DNA of 64,000 bases from Terricaulis sp. (GTDB lineage: Bacteria; Pseudomonadota; Alphaproteobacteria; Caulobacterales; Aquidulcibacteraceae). The stretch spans positions 1,426,001 through 1,490,000 of the forward strand of contig JANPZV010000005.1 of the NCBI GenBank assembly GCA_024707365.1. The letters are read 5' to 3'. The position numbers and the translations under genes are program-made. The notes beneath the pieces were generated by a model that ran no database searches, was not told the origin of the DNA, and saw only the letters and a program-made list of their open reading frames with translations. Positions 52,894 to 61,475 of the stretch are shown in pieces (position 1 is the first letter of the stretch; every line of letters begins with the position of its first letter).

Positions 52894-53265
52894 TTAGCTT
52901 TGCGGGGCTGCTTTTAGGCGGGAATGCAGGCGCGCGAGCATTTTCGCGATGCGTTCGATCTTATCAAGAATTGGGGCGGCTGTGGTCTGCGGCAAAAGCT
53001 CCGTATCTCGCGCGAGCAGAAGCAGCGTTTCCAGCTCGGCGGTGGAGCCTTTAGCGATGCTGACAAAATGAGCATAGTCCTTGCGCGTCGCGCGCGCATG
53101 GCCTTCGGCGATGTTCGCCGCAATCGAGACCGCGGCGCGGAGCATTTGACTGGTAAGCCGGAATTCTTCCTGCTTTGGCATTGCCCGCGCCGCTGCGTAC
53201 ACATCGCGCGCCAATTCCATGGCGACCTTCCAAACATCCAGATCGCGGTGGCTCGTCACACTCAT
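52894..53265 (-). CDS. Four-helix-bundle protein (23S rRNA intervening-sequence type)
   Basis: A 123-residue four-helix protein. The typical start HRDLDVWKVAMELARDVY, the middle LTSQMLRAAVSIAANIAEGHAR and the C-terminal helices match the family first found in intervening sequences of 23S rRNA genes, which also occurs in ordinary chromosomal positions as here. Function unknown. It lies between ppa and the crotonase gene, same strand. Confidence 0.92.
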   Translation of the reverse strand: MSVTSHRDLDVWKVAMELARDVYAAARAMPKQEEFRLTSQMLRAAVSIAANIAEGHARATRKDYAHFVSIAKGSTAELETLLLLARDTELLPQTTAAPILDKIERIAKMLARLHSRLKAAPQS

Positions 53266-53293
53266 CCCGAATCCCGCCTCCCGAACCCCGAAT

Positions 53294-54135
53294 TCACATC
53301 TTCTTCTTCAAAGCCGCCAGATCGGGAAAATCGGGGCGCGTTTTTGCGCCTTCGCGGCGAAGGCTTCCATCATGTGCGGCGGGGCGAACATGCCGGCCTG
53401 CCAGGTGGCGATATAATCGAGCCCGTCCGCTATGGAATGGTCGCGCGCGTAATTAGCCATTCGCTTTGAACCTGCAATCGCAACGGGCGATTTAGCTGCG
53501 ATTTCCGAGGCGATTTTGAACACGTGCGACATCATGGCCGCCTGGTTGGGGAAAACCTCGTTCACCAGGCCGATGGCTTTCGCCTTTTCCGCAGGCAGGC
53601 GCGCGCCGGTGTACGCCAGCTCCCTGAGCCAGCCCTCGGGAATGAGCTTGTTAAGGCGCGGGAAGGTGCCGACGTCGGCGGTCATGCCGATGTTGATTTC
53701 CGCGATCTGGAAGAAGGAATCCTCGGTGCAATAGCGGATGTCGCAAGCGCTCGTCATATCCACGCCCGCGCCGATGCAGCCGCCCTGGATCGCGGCGAGC
53801 ACGGGCATGCGCGCGTCATCCAGGCACGAGAAGCTATCTTGCAGCAGCTTCACGAAATGCCGGAACGCTTCGGCGCGCACATATTGATCCGCGCCCTCCG
53901 CGTTGATGCTCTCGCCATCGGTGAACACGGAAATATCCATGCCGGCGGTGAAATGCTTGCCGGTGGAGGAGAGCACGATGACGCGCGCTTTTGCGCAATC
54001 ATTGATCTCATGCACCAGCGCCGGCAGCTCGTTCCAGAACGCGCGCGGCATGGCGTTAAACGCCTTGGGGCGGTTGAGCACGATATGGGCGATGTGGTTT
54101 TCGATGCTGAGTTTGAAGCAGGTGGTTTCGGTCAT
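53294..54135 (-). CDS. Crotonase-family, dienoyl-CoA isomerase-like, one frameshift
   Basis: An enoyl-CoA hydratase/isomerase of about 280 residues. Oxyanion loop IQGGCIGAGVDMTSACDIRYC and FFQIAEINIGMTADVGTFPRL carry the Asp and Glu residues typical of delta3,5-delta2,4-dienoyl-CoA isomerase (ECH1), needed for unsaturated fatty acids with odd double bonds. One base is missing in the run 53333-53336; with five G (plus strand) the end becomes KRAPDFPDLAALKKKM. AGGAGCC precedes ATG 54135. Confidence 0.87.
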
Positions 54136-54200
54136 GACGGGGCTCCTGCGATCAATAGGTGATGGGCAACAGGCAATAGGCGATAGTGAGGGCGTGCGAA

Positions 54201-54321
54201 ACGCTTCCCCGACGTAGCCCCGGCGAACGCCGGGGTGCGATCGGGGATCCAGAGCCGCTGCGGCTGTGCGCTGGATCCCCGCTCTCGGCCCCGTTTTCAC
54301 GGGGCTCTCGGCGGGGAAGCG
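54201..54321. repeat. MITE-like palindromic element, copy 2
   Basis: About 121 bases with ends ACGCTTCCCC and GGGGAAGCG and inner hairpins (AGCCCCGGCGAACGCCGGGG; GGATCC...GGATCC halves), related to 39202-39327. Just before it (54150-54185) lie scattered heptamer units (CAATAGG, GCAACAGG). Confidence 0.78.
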
Positions 54322-54366
54322 CGGCGGGCGGTGGCGCTTTGGCGGCGCTTTTGCTATCGCCGCGCC

Positions 54367-54711
54367 ATGAGCGCTTTACCCCCATGCCCGCACTGCAATT
54401 CCACCTTCACCTATGAGGATGGCCCGCTGCTGATCTGCCCCGAATGCGCGCACGAATGGAGCCCCGCGCACGCCGCCGAGAGCGAGGCCGAAGCCGAAGC
54501 CGTGATCCGCGACGCGAACGGCAATGTGCTGGCCGATGGCGATACGGTGGTGGTGATCAAGGATCTCAAGGTGAAGGGCTCATCCCAATCGGTGAAGGCT
54601 GGAACGAAGGTGAAGAACATCCGCCTCGTCGGCGGCGATCACGACATCGATTGCAGAATCGACGGCTTCGGCCAGATGGGGCTGAAATCGGAATTTGTGC
54701 GCAAGGCTTGA
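54367..54711 (+). CDS. PhnA/YjdM family zinc-ribbon protein
   Basis: A 114-residue protein with an N-terminal zinc ribbon ([27 protein letters not shown]) and a C-terminal domain with [23 protein letters not shown] and [17 protein letters not shown], matching the PhnA/YjdM family. Despite its name it is not clearly involved in phosphonate metabolism, and its role is unsettled. ATG 54367 is used because the zinc ribbon begins there. It is convergent with the membrane protein gene, two bases apart. Confidence 0.9.
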   Translation: MSALPPCPHCNSTFTYEDGPLLICPECAHEWSPAHAAESEAEAEAVIRDANGNVLADGDTVVVIKDLKVKGSSQSVKAGTKVKNIRLVGGDHDIDCRIDGFGQMGLKSEFVRKA

Positions 54712-54713
54712 AT

Positions 54714-55247
54714 TCAAGAGTTATTGAGCAGCCGCTGGGTTCTTGGATAGAGGTTCCAGGCGGTGAGGGGCATATAGAGCGCCATGATAAAAGTCGAGGC
54801 GATGCTCCACCAGGGCGGCGCGGGCTGTTGCTTTTCAACGCGAACAAGCGCGCGGCTGCTTGCCCAAATGGCGCTAAAACACAGCAGCGCCGCCGCCCCG
54901 ATGAGGACGAGCATTTCCGCCGAAGGAGCATTTGAGGAGCGGTTGGTGAACACGCCATAAGTGAGCGCAACGATGACCGGAGCGATGACTGCCAGAAGGA
55001 CGAATAGCACCGCGCTTGATCCGCGATGCCCGACGAGGGGTGCGCCTTTATCGGGAGCGACGCGATAGAGGCAGTAGTGCCAGAACAGAATGACCGCGCC
55101 TGCAATCTGCACACAGCCAAACACGAGTAAACGCGCGATGGGAGGCGCGGCTAATATGGACGCCGCGAAACACAAAATGAGCGTCAGATAGCTGAAGAAA
55201 AGCGCGCCGGGCTTGATTGATAGAATCGCCGCCGCGAGCGCTCTCAC
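54714..55247 (-). CDS. Multi-pass membrane protein downstream of PAQR gene
   Basis: A 177-residue membrane protein with about five helices (for example ALFFSYLTLILCFAASIL, VFGCVQIAGAVILFWHYCLY, VLFVLLAVIAPVIVALTYGV and two near the end). The start GTG 55247 overlaps the stop of the PAQR gene as GTGA, so the two are coupled. I do not recognise the family. Its end lies close to the convergent phnA-like gene. Confidence 0.65.
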   Translation of the reverse strand: MRALAAAILSIKPGALFFSYLTLILCFAASILAAPPIARLLVFGCVQIAGAVILFWHYCLYRVAPDKGAPLVGHRGSSAVLFVLLAVIAPVIVALTYGVFTNRSSNAPSAEMLVLIGAAALLCFSAIWASSRALVRVEKQQPAPPWWSIASTFIMALYMPLTAWNLYPRTQRLLNNS

Positions 55248-55923
55248 GCAAACACCACGCCCGTCAGCACCGCCGCGTAGTGCACGGCGGCGGCGGCCAT
55301 GACGAAGCCGTGCCAGATGGCGCGGCGGAAGGGCAGGCGCTCCCACACATAGAACGGCACGCCGAGCGTATAGATGATCCCGCCGATCAAGAGCAGGATC
55401 ACGCCCGCGAGCGGCACCTCGGAAATCAGCGGCCCCGTCGCGCCCACGATCAGCCAGCCGAGCGCCACGTAAAGCGCGATCCAGATTTTTTGGAGACGTT
55501 CGGCAGGAAGAGTTTGCCCAGCACGCCCGCGAGCGCGAGCGTCCAGACCAGCGCCGTCATGCCGAAGGAAAGCCAGCCATCGAAGGCGATGGCGGTGAAG
55601 GGCGTATAGGTGCCGGCGATCATCAGGAAGATGGCGGCGTGATCGAAGCGGCGCAGGAAGGCCTTGCGCTTTTGATCCTCGACCATGTTGTAGGCCATCG
55701 AGCAGCCCCACATGGTGATCACGCACACGGCGTAAATCGCCACCGCGCTCCCCATGCCGAGCCCGCCCTGCCAAATGGCGAGGCCAAGCCCGATGCTCAC
55801 CGCCAAGCCCAGCAGCACCAGCGCAACCCCGTGCACCCACCCATCCACCAGCTTTTCGAGCCTTGTGGGGTAGTGCAGCTTGGGAAGGAGATCGGCCAAC
55901 GTCACGGTGGGAGAATGCCGCAT
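55244..55923 (-). CDS. PAQR/hemolysin III family membrane protein, one frameshift
   Basis: A seven-helix membrane protein of about 226 residues of the hemolysin III (PAQR) family, in which a metal site is formed by one Ser, one Asp and three His. Visible are VDGWVHGVALVLLG, CSMAYNMVED, FDHAAIFLMIAGTYTPF and, after the break, IWHGFVMAAAAVHYAAVL. One base is missing at about 55501 (plus strand); adding it turns LFLP into LFLPERLQKIWIALYVALGW. ATG 55923 is used; no good ribosome site is seen. Confidence 0.87.
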
Positions 55924-56037
55924 TTTTCGGGCGTTGTCGCGTCACACTTGGCGACAGAATAAAACGATCGCTCTCGGTAGGTTCCCGGTTTGCGGTGCGC
56001 GCGCCCGGAATGACGAAGGCGGTGCTAAGCTCCCCGG

Positions 56038-56727
56038 ATGCAGAATCACTCCCGCCGCCTGCTGCTTGCCGGCCTCATCGCCTCCGCCGCCGCGCCGGCG
56101 TTCGCGCAGCAGCCCTTCTTCGGCCAATTCACGCAGCAGGAAGCCACGCGCGCATTGCGGGAGGCGCTGACGCTGGCGTCGGGCAGCGCCACCCAGCAAT
56201 TGGGCCGCCCAAGCGGCTTCTGGAGCGATCTTAACGTCCGCATCCCGCTGCCGGGTATTCTCGGGCAGACGCAAAGCACGCTGGCGCGCTTTGGCATGTC
56301 CGCGCCGCTGGATAATCTGCAGCAGAGCCTCAACAGCGCCGCCACCACCACCATGCCGCGCGCGGCGACGATGTTCGTTGACGCTGTGCGCACCATCACG
56401 ATTGGCGATGCGATCAATATCGTGCGTGGCGGCTCTGACAGCGCCACGCAATTTCTGCGCGGGCGCACCGAAACCGGGCTCACGCGCCTGCTCAAGCCGG
56501 TGATGCGCGATGCGCTGACGCAATCGGGCGCGTTTACCTTAATGCGCACGGCGCTGCGCGAGGTCGGCCTTGCCAGCATGACGACGCAGCTGCGCACCGA
56601 GGTGACGGATTTTTCCACGCTCAAGGCGCTGGATGGCTGCTTTCAATATATCGCGCGTGAAGAGCGGGCGATCCGCGGCAACCCAGCGAGGCGTACCACC
56701 GATACGCTGCGGCGTGTGTTCGGCTAA
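56038..56727 (+). CDS. DUF4197 secreted protein
   Basis: A 229-residue exported protein: signal peptide MQNHSRRLLLAGLIASAAAPAFAQ, then the DUF4197 pattern ATRALREALTLASGSATQQLG, DLNVRIPLPGIL, FVDAVRTITIGDAINIVRGG, SATQFLRGRTETGL and a C-terminal GCFQYIAREERAIRGNPARRTT. The function of the family is unknown. The alpha/beta-hydrolase gene follows after 11 bases. Confidence 0.92.
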   Translation: MQNHSRRLLLAGLIASAAAPAFAQQPFFGQFTQQEATRALREALTLASGSATQQLGRPSGFWSDLNVRIPLPGILGQTQSTLARFGMSAPLDNLQQSLNSAATTTMPRAATMFVDAVRTITIGDAINIVRGGSDSATQFLRGRTETGLTRLLKPVMRDALTQSGAFTLMRTALREVGLASMTTQLRTEVTDFSTLKALDGCFQYIAREERAIRGNPARRTTDTLRRVFG

Positions 56728-56738
56728 AAGCGCCGGTT

Positions 56739-57695
56739 GTGACCGAAGCACCTTCGCCCCCCGCACCTGCGCCCGCGCCAAAGACCGAGCCGTTTCGCCG
56801 TCTCAGCTTTGATCTGAAAGGCGGGGCGATGGCGGGCATCGCCTTTGGCCCGGAGGCCCCGCCGGACATCGTATTCCTGCACGCCACCGGCTTTAACGCG
56901 CGCACCTACGCCAGCGTGCTGAGCCCCCTGGGCGAGCGGTTTCCGGTGTTGGCGCTGGATGCGCGCGGGCATGGGCGCACGACGCTGCCGCCGAAGCTGA
57001 TGGGCTACACCTCCTGGCGGCGGCATCGGGACGATGTGATCGCCGTGCTGGAGCAGAAGGCGGCCCATCCTGTCACGCTGGCGGGCCATTCGATGGGCGC
57101 GGTGGTGGCTTTGCTGGTGGCCGCGCGGCGGCCGGATCTGGTTGCGGGGCTCGCGCTGATTGAGCCGGTGATCATGCCGGCGGCGCTTTATGCGCTGTTT
57201 GAATTGCCGCTCAGCCCGTTCATTCAGCGCCACATCTTTCCGCTGGCGCGCGGGGCGCTGAGGCGACGCGCGCATTTCGCCTCGCGCGAAGAGGCGGCGG
57301 CGGGGTTTGTCGGGCGCGGCGTGTTCAAAACTTTCCCGCGCGAGGTGATTGAAGATTTTGTCGGCGATGGGCTGATCGAAGATGAAAAGCGCGGCGGCTT
57401 TAAGCTGGCCTGCGCGCCGAAATTCGAGGCCGCCACCTATTGCGCGCAGCGGCATGATCCGTGGGCGGCGTTTCGGCGCGTGTCGCAGCCGATGGTGATG
57501 CTGCGCGCCGAACATCACAGCACGGTGCAGGCCGCCACCGCCCATCGCCTGGCCATGCTCAAGCCCGAAGCGCGCATCGCGCTGGTGGAAGGCGCCTCGC
57601 ACATGCTGCCGATGGAGCGGCCAGACCGCGCCCGCGCCGCGATCGAAACCGCCGCGTTGATGAGCGGGCGCAATTGGCGGGATGCGGTGGAGTAG
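56739..57695 (+). CDS. Alpha/beta-hydrolase
   Basis: A 318-residue hydrolase. The sequence PPDIVFLHATGFNARTY gives the oxyanion strand-loop, LDARGHGRTTLP the typical second motif, TLAGHSMGAVVAL the nucleophile elbow and EGASHMLPMERPD the catalytic His. The start is GTG 56739. A proline-rich N-terminal 15 residues precede the fold. Operon with the DUF4197 gene; substrate unknown. The composite palindrome begins five bases after its stop. Confidence 0.92.
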   Translation: MTEAPSPPAPAPAPKTEPFRRLSFDLKGGAMAGIAFGPEAPPDIVFLHATGFNARTYASVLSPLGERFPVLALDARGHGRTTLPPKLMGYTSWRRHRDDVIAVLEQKAAHPVTLAGHSMGAVVALLVAARRPDLVAGLALIEPVIMPAALYALFELPLSPFIQRHIFPLARGALRRRAHFASREEAAAGFVGRGVFKTFPREVIEDFVGDGLIEDEKRGGFKLACAPKFEAATYCAQRHDPWAAFRRVSQPMVMLRAEHHSTVQAATAHRLAMLKPEARIALVEGASHMLPMERPDRARAAIETAALMSGRNWRDAVE

Positions 57696-57699
57696 CGGC

Positions 57700-57916
57700 A
57701 GCGGAGCGCCGGCTTCCAGCCGGCATGCGGCGCCTCAATCTTTCAAGTTAAACACCACCCATTCCCGGATGCGCGCAGCGCAGTCCGGGAGCCATCACCT
57801 CAAGCGTTTGTGGTGATGGGTCCGGGCCTCGATGCTGCGCATCGCCCCGGGAATGGGTGGAGGGTGTTCTGAAGCGGTTGCGTGTCGTGATGCCGGCTGG
57901 AAGCCGGCGCTCCGCT
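57700..57916. repeat. Nested composite palindrome, about 217 bases
   Basis: Outer arms at 57700-57726 and 57890-57916 are perfect 27-base inverted repeats (each with GCCGGCTTCCAGCCGGC or its complement). Inside, AACACC-ACCCATTCCC (57751-57766) pairs with GGGAATGGGTGGAGGGTGTT (57849-57868). A further stem sits within (GCCATCAC/GTGATGGG region). No coding frame is visible. Confidence 0.85.
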
Positions 57917-58625
57917 ATCGTGCGTCTTTATCCGCACAGCGCGCGGCGCTTGCGGAGACAGTTGGGAGAGCGGGGCGCGCTTTAAGCTACGCGTGAGAAT
58001 TTTAGTTTGGGTTTGCGCTTAGAGCGCGCCCCGCGCGATTTGTTTTGCAGCCGGCGCCTGCGTGCAGCGTTCTGACGTCGCCCTGGGTGGCCATACGTTG
58101 ATAAGACGGTTGCTCGGCAGGGTCTCCTCCCCTTGGCGTTTCAACTCGCCACCGAAACCGCGACGCTGGGTATCCAGGCGCGCTTAGCGCCTTGCAGTCG
58201 TTCCCGGCTCGCGTGCTTTGAGAGCCACCATCGCTCTCAAGGTTCTCCGGCTTCCCTGTTTCTCACCGGAGCAAAGAAACGCGCTGTCGCCAGTCTGTTT
58301 CTCATCACGCTCAAACCGCGTTCGGATCGTGATTGGTCTGGTGTGCACAACCGCCTCCCGTGATCTGAACGGGGAGAGGTTAGGCGTGATGTGAAACCGG
58401 TCGGATAGATTTTTGAGTCTGGACCGCCGGCGCCTCGCCGGCATGGTTCAAACGGCAGGCTTTGTGAGGGTTTCACACATGCCGGCGAGGGCGCCGGCGG
58501 TCCAGAGGTGGGGGATAGAGGTGCGAAATATCCACGCATCTGCGCCCGCCCCTCCGTCTCGCGGCTGCGCCGCGAGCCACCTCCCCTATAGGGGGAGGAC
58601 GGATAGAGCGCGCGCTATCGGCGCT
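57917..58625. other. Gene-free region with hairpins, possible structured RNA
   Basis: No convincing gene is seen. GCGGGGCGCGCTTTAAGC (57970-57987) pairs with 58017-58034 at 17 of 18 positions around a 29-base, AT-rich loop. A 27-base inverted repeat lies at 58419-58445 and 58478-58505. The stretch 58040-58400 is less GC-rich than flanking genes and includes short self-complementary stretches. It could hold a non-coding RNA, but I match no known class. Confidence 0.45.
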
Positions 58626-59616
58626 TTACAGGCGGACGCTGAGCGCCAGGGCGCCGAAATCTTGGCGGGCGCGTTGGGTTTCAAATTCCTCGGTGCGCCA
58701 CACATAGGTGTAGGCGAGGCGCCAATCGCCGGCGCTGACGGAAAGCCCGGTTTGGAAATCGGCGACGAACGGTTTGCGCTCCACCGAGGCGCTATCCTCC
58801 CAGGTGTTGCCGTCGAGGAAAAGATTGCGCGCCACGGCGCGGCCTTGCACGCCCGCGAAGATTGACCAGGAAAGCCGCCCGCCGCTGAAATGCTCCACGC
58901 CCGAAAGCGAGGGGCGCACGCGGGGCGGGCCGTAATCATTGTCGATGCGCCAGCCAAGGCGCGCTGTGGGCGCCCACGCGCGCTTCGGTGCGCAGCGTGC
59001 CGAGCGTGGCGCCGGCATTGGGGGTGAGATCGAACTCAAGCCCGCCGGGCACGTCGATATACGCACGCAGCGCGCGCCAGCGGCGATCCATCGAAACGGC
59101 GAAGGCGAATTCGTTGCCCAGCTGGCTATCCCAGCCTTGCGGATCGGGCGCGCCGAGCCATTCATGGATGCCGCGCTGGGCCTCTTCGCCCTGCGCCCAG
59201 GGCCCGGTGACGCCGAATTCGAGTTCGTACGTATCCATGTAGCGCGGGCTGCGGCCATCGCTGCGCTGCTGCTCGGCGCCGAGCATGATCTGCATGTAAA
59301 GCCAGCCGGCGTATGGGTGCTGATCGGCAGGGGCGGGCACGGCGTTGATGTCTTCGGGCGTGAAGATCGATTGGCCGATGGCGACGCCCCAGAAATCGGG
59401 CTCTGCGCCCGAAAGCGCGCGGGTGAAGCCGCCAAAGCCGCGCAGCCAATCGGGCACGCTTTCAGCGGGGGGAGACATAAGCCAGCTTGATGCCGGAGGT
59501 GTAATTGCGATCCGCGCCCGAGGAGAGGAATCGTTTTCCACAACGATCGAGAACACGCCCTTGTCGCGTTCTTCATCCTGATCTTGCGCGAAGGCCGCGC
59601 CGGGCGCGAACGCCAA
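58626..59616 (-). CDS. LpxR-like outer-membrane protein (DUF2219), three frame breaks
   Basis: A beta-barrel protein of about 320 residues of the LpxR family, whose Salmonella founder removes an acyl chain from lipid A. After correction the N-terminal part reads VVENDFLSSGADRNYTSGIK followed by LAYVSPP, the family signature; next come HPYAGWLYMQIML and the C-terminal strands DYGPPRVRPSLSG and a terminal aromatic-poor strand LALSVRL. Breaks are at 59529-59530 (one base missing), 59467-59472 (one G extra) and the GC run 58959-58965 (two bases missing). The signal peptide start is unclear; it lies against the DUF465 stop. Confidence 0.8.
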
Positions 59617-59640
59617 AAGGGCGGGCGCCGGCGCACCAAG

Positions 59641-59880
59641 TTAGGCGATGATATCTGGCGTCAGCCGATCTTCGATCCACTGAATTTGATCCTTGAGGAC
59701 GAGCTTGCGTTTTTTGAGGCGCGCCAATTGCAGCGCATCCCCGCCGCTCTGTTCCTGCAGTGCGAATATGGCGGAGTCGAGGGCGCGATGCTCCTCGCGC
59801 AGCTCGACCAGGCGCGCTTTGAGCGCGCGTTTTTCAGGCGTGTCGGCGATGTCGAAGCTCGCCTCGTCGTCCGAATCCAT
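59641..59880 (-). CDS. DUF465 (YdcH-like) small coiled-coil protein
   Basis: A 79-residue helical protein of the YdcH/DUF465 family: KARLVELREEHRALDSAIFALQE and LARLKKRKLVLKDQIQWIEDRL form two antiparallel helices. Function unknown; such proteins are frequent in Alphaproteobacteria. A second, smaller member lies divergently at 60105-60284, so the two may pair. The LpxR-like gene starts directly after its stop. Confidence 0.9.
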   Translation of the reverse strand: MDSDDEASFDIADTPEKRALKARLVELREEHRALDSAIFALQEQSGGDALQLARLKKRKLVLKDQIQWIEDRLTPDIIA

Positions 59881-60104
59881 GGTGGCTGAAAGTTCCGCTA
59901 CAAAGATCTGCGCCTGCGCGGGCGCGTTCCCGAGCAGCTAAAGCCATGCTGCGCGGCCTGTAAAGCGGGGCGCCGGTAGGGCGAGGCGCATCGTAAATCG
60001 TTGCTTCACCAAAAGATAAAATTTTTTGAAAGTTGTAAGGAGACAACACTCGAATTCGGCGCCATCCTTCCCGCTTGGCCCAACTTCAATAGGAGGCGCC
60101 TCAT

Positions 60105-60284
60105 ATGGCAATCGAGCAGCGAATTCGCGAACTCGACACCCGGCACCGGGATCTGGACATCATCATCGAAAACGAGGCCAAGCGGCCTGCCGTGGATCTC
60201 ACCCGGCTTTCAGCGATGAAGCGTCAGAAGCTGAAACTCAAAGAAGAAATCGAAACGCTGCGACAGAAGCTCGCGCACCATTAG
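60105..60284 (+). CDS. DUF465 small coiled-coil protein, 59 residues
   Basis: ATG 60105 to TAG 60284 encodes 59 residues with the DUF465 pattern: RIRELDTRHRDLDIIIENEA, then DLTRLSAMKRQKLKLKEEIETLRQKL. AGGAGG lies about nine bases upstream, an excellent ribosome site. It is divergent from the longer DUF465 gene across 224 bases. The hydrophobic heptads suggest a two-helix hairpin that may dimerise with its neighbour's product. Function unknown. Confidence 0.88.
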   Translation: MAIEQRIRELDTRHRDLDIIIENEAKRPAVDLTRLSAMKRQKLKLKEEIETLRQKLAHH

Positions 60285-60436
60285 CTGGCGTAACACGCCG
60301 CGGGGGCGCACACAGCGCCCCCTGGCGGCGCACCGGCGCAATAAGCGCCCAGCCCGTTTTTCTCATTCTTTAAATGCCGCCTTTAAATGCCGCGCTTGGA
60401 AACGCAGCGCCTATGGCCTGTAGGCGGCAGGCGTAA

Positions 60437-60462
60437 CGCGGGCGAGGACGCCCGCGCTCCAT
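60437..60462. repeat. Short GC hairpin repeat, copy 3
   Basis: Same unit and orientation as 5430-5455: GCGGGCG-AGGA-CGCCCGC then GCTCCAT. It lies eight bases before the end of the minus-strand trcR gene. Confidence 0.8.
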
Positions 60463-60469
60463 AGGATGT

Positions 60470-61096
60470 TCAGCCTTCTTCGGCTTGATCGTAGGTTTCG
60501 GGCGGGACGGTTTCCTGCGCGGCTTTCAGCGTCTTGGCTTCGGCCTTGGCGGCGCGCGCATCGGCGCGGAGCTTGGCGGCGGCGGCTTCCGAAACCACAG
60601 CGTCAAGCTCGATCTGCGTGCACAGGCCAAGCGAAACCGGATCCACCGGCTTGATGTTCGGCGAATTCCAATGCGCGCGGCTGCGCACTTGCTCGATCGT
60701 GGCCTTGGTGGTGCCGATCAGCTTCACAATCTTGGAATCGGCCACCTCGGGGTGGTTCTTCAAGAACCAGGCGATGGCGTCGGGGCGATCCTGGCGGCGG
60801 GCGATGGGCGTATAGCGCGCCCCGCGGCGCTTGACCTGCGGCAGCTCGATGCGCTTTTGCTCAAGCGCCTTGAGCTTGTGGGTTTCATCGGCCTCGCCCT
60901 TGGCGATTTCCTCGCGCGGAAAGCCCCCGGCGATCGGATCGACGCCGCGAATGCCCTTGGCGACATCCTCATTGGCGATGCCTTGCACCTCAAGCGGGTG
61001 CAGCCCGCAGAAATCGGCGATCTGGTTGAAGGCCAGCGAGGTGTTTTCGATCAGCCACACGGCGGTGGCCTTCGGCATCAGGACGTTGGCGGTCAC
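60470..61096 (-). CDS. trcR: Cell cycle transcriptional regulator TrcR (DUF1013)
   Basis: A 208-residue DUF1013 protein. The start MPKATAVWLIENTSLAFNQIADFCGLHPLEVQGIAN contains a helix-turn-helix-like region (about 18-45), followed by GIRGVDPIAGG, YTPIARRQDRPDAIAWFLKN and HPEVADSKIVKLIGTTKATIEQVRSR. It ends in an alanine/glutamate-rich tail. DUF1013 proteins are confined to Alphaproteobacteria and are called TrcR, linked with cell-cycle transcription. The start is ATG 61096 (MTANVLMPKA). Confidence 0.92.
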   Translation of the reverse strand: MTANVLMPKATAVWLIENTSLAFNQIADFCGLHPLEVQGIANEDVAKGIRGVDPIAGGFPREEIAKGEADETHKLKALEQKRIELPQVKRRGARYTPIARRQDRPDAIAWFLKNHPEVADSKIVKLIGTTKATIEQVRSRAHWNSPNIKPVDPVSLGLCTQIELDAVVSEAAAAKLRADARAAKAEAKTLKAAQETVPPETYDQAEEG

Positions 61097-61306
61097 GGGT
61101 TAGGCTCCAGATAAGCAACAGCGCCCGGCGGCGTCGCCAGGCGCTGGGCCAGATGGAGCAACGGGCTGACGCATCCGGGCGCGGACGAGGTCAGTTGGCG
61201 GGGGATATAGCGCCGGTTGCAGGGGAAGGGAATAGCCGATCGCTGGCGATTGCCGGTTCGCGGAACTGAGGCGGCGCGCTGGGGATTGATTGGGCAGGAG
61301 AGCCCG

Positions 61307-61468
61307 ATGTCCAAACCCGCCAAAGGCGCCAAAACCGGCCTCAAGCCCGGCGACGGCGCGCCCCCGCCGCAAAAGGGCGGCAAGCGCCCAGTCAAAGAAG
61401 AGGACGCCTTCGGCGGCGCCGAGCGCACGCACAATGCGGACGTCAAATCCTCAAACGCCAAGCCGTGA
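61307..61468 (+). CDS. Small basic, proline-rich protein, unknown
   Basis: A 53-residue hydrophilic protein starting at ATG 61307, with GGAG eight bases upstream. It is rich in Lys, Gly and Pro (MSKPAKGAKTGLKPGDGAPP) and has no hydrophobic core, so it is probably unstructured. I do not recognise it. Its stop lies seven bases from the end of the convergent quinone oxidoreductase gene. Confidence 0.55.
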   Translation: MSKPAKGAKTGLKPGDGAPPPQKGGKRPVKEEDAFGGAERTHNADVKSSNAKP

Positions 61469-61475
61469 CGGCGGT

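Noticed and set aside
57960-58400. tmRNA, RNase P RNA or SRP RNA
   Set aside because: I looked for a tmRNA tag sequence, the RNase P GAGGAAAGTCC core and the SRP GGAAGCA core and found none.
58133-58444. 76- and 86-codon frames in the gene-free stretch
   Set aside because: Opposite, overlapping, without ribosome sites or hydrophobic pattern; more likely non-coding.
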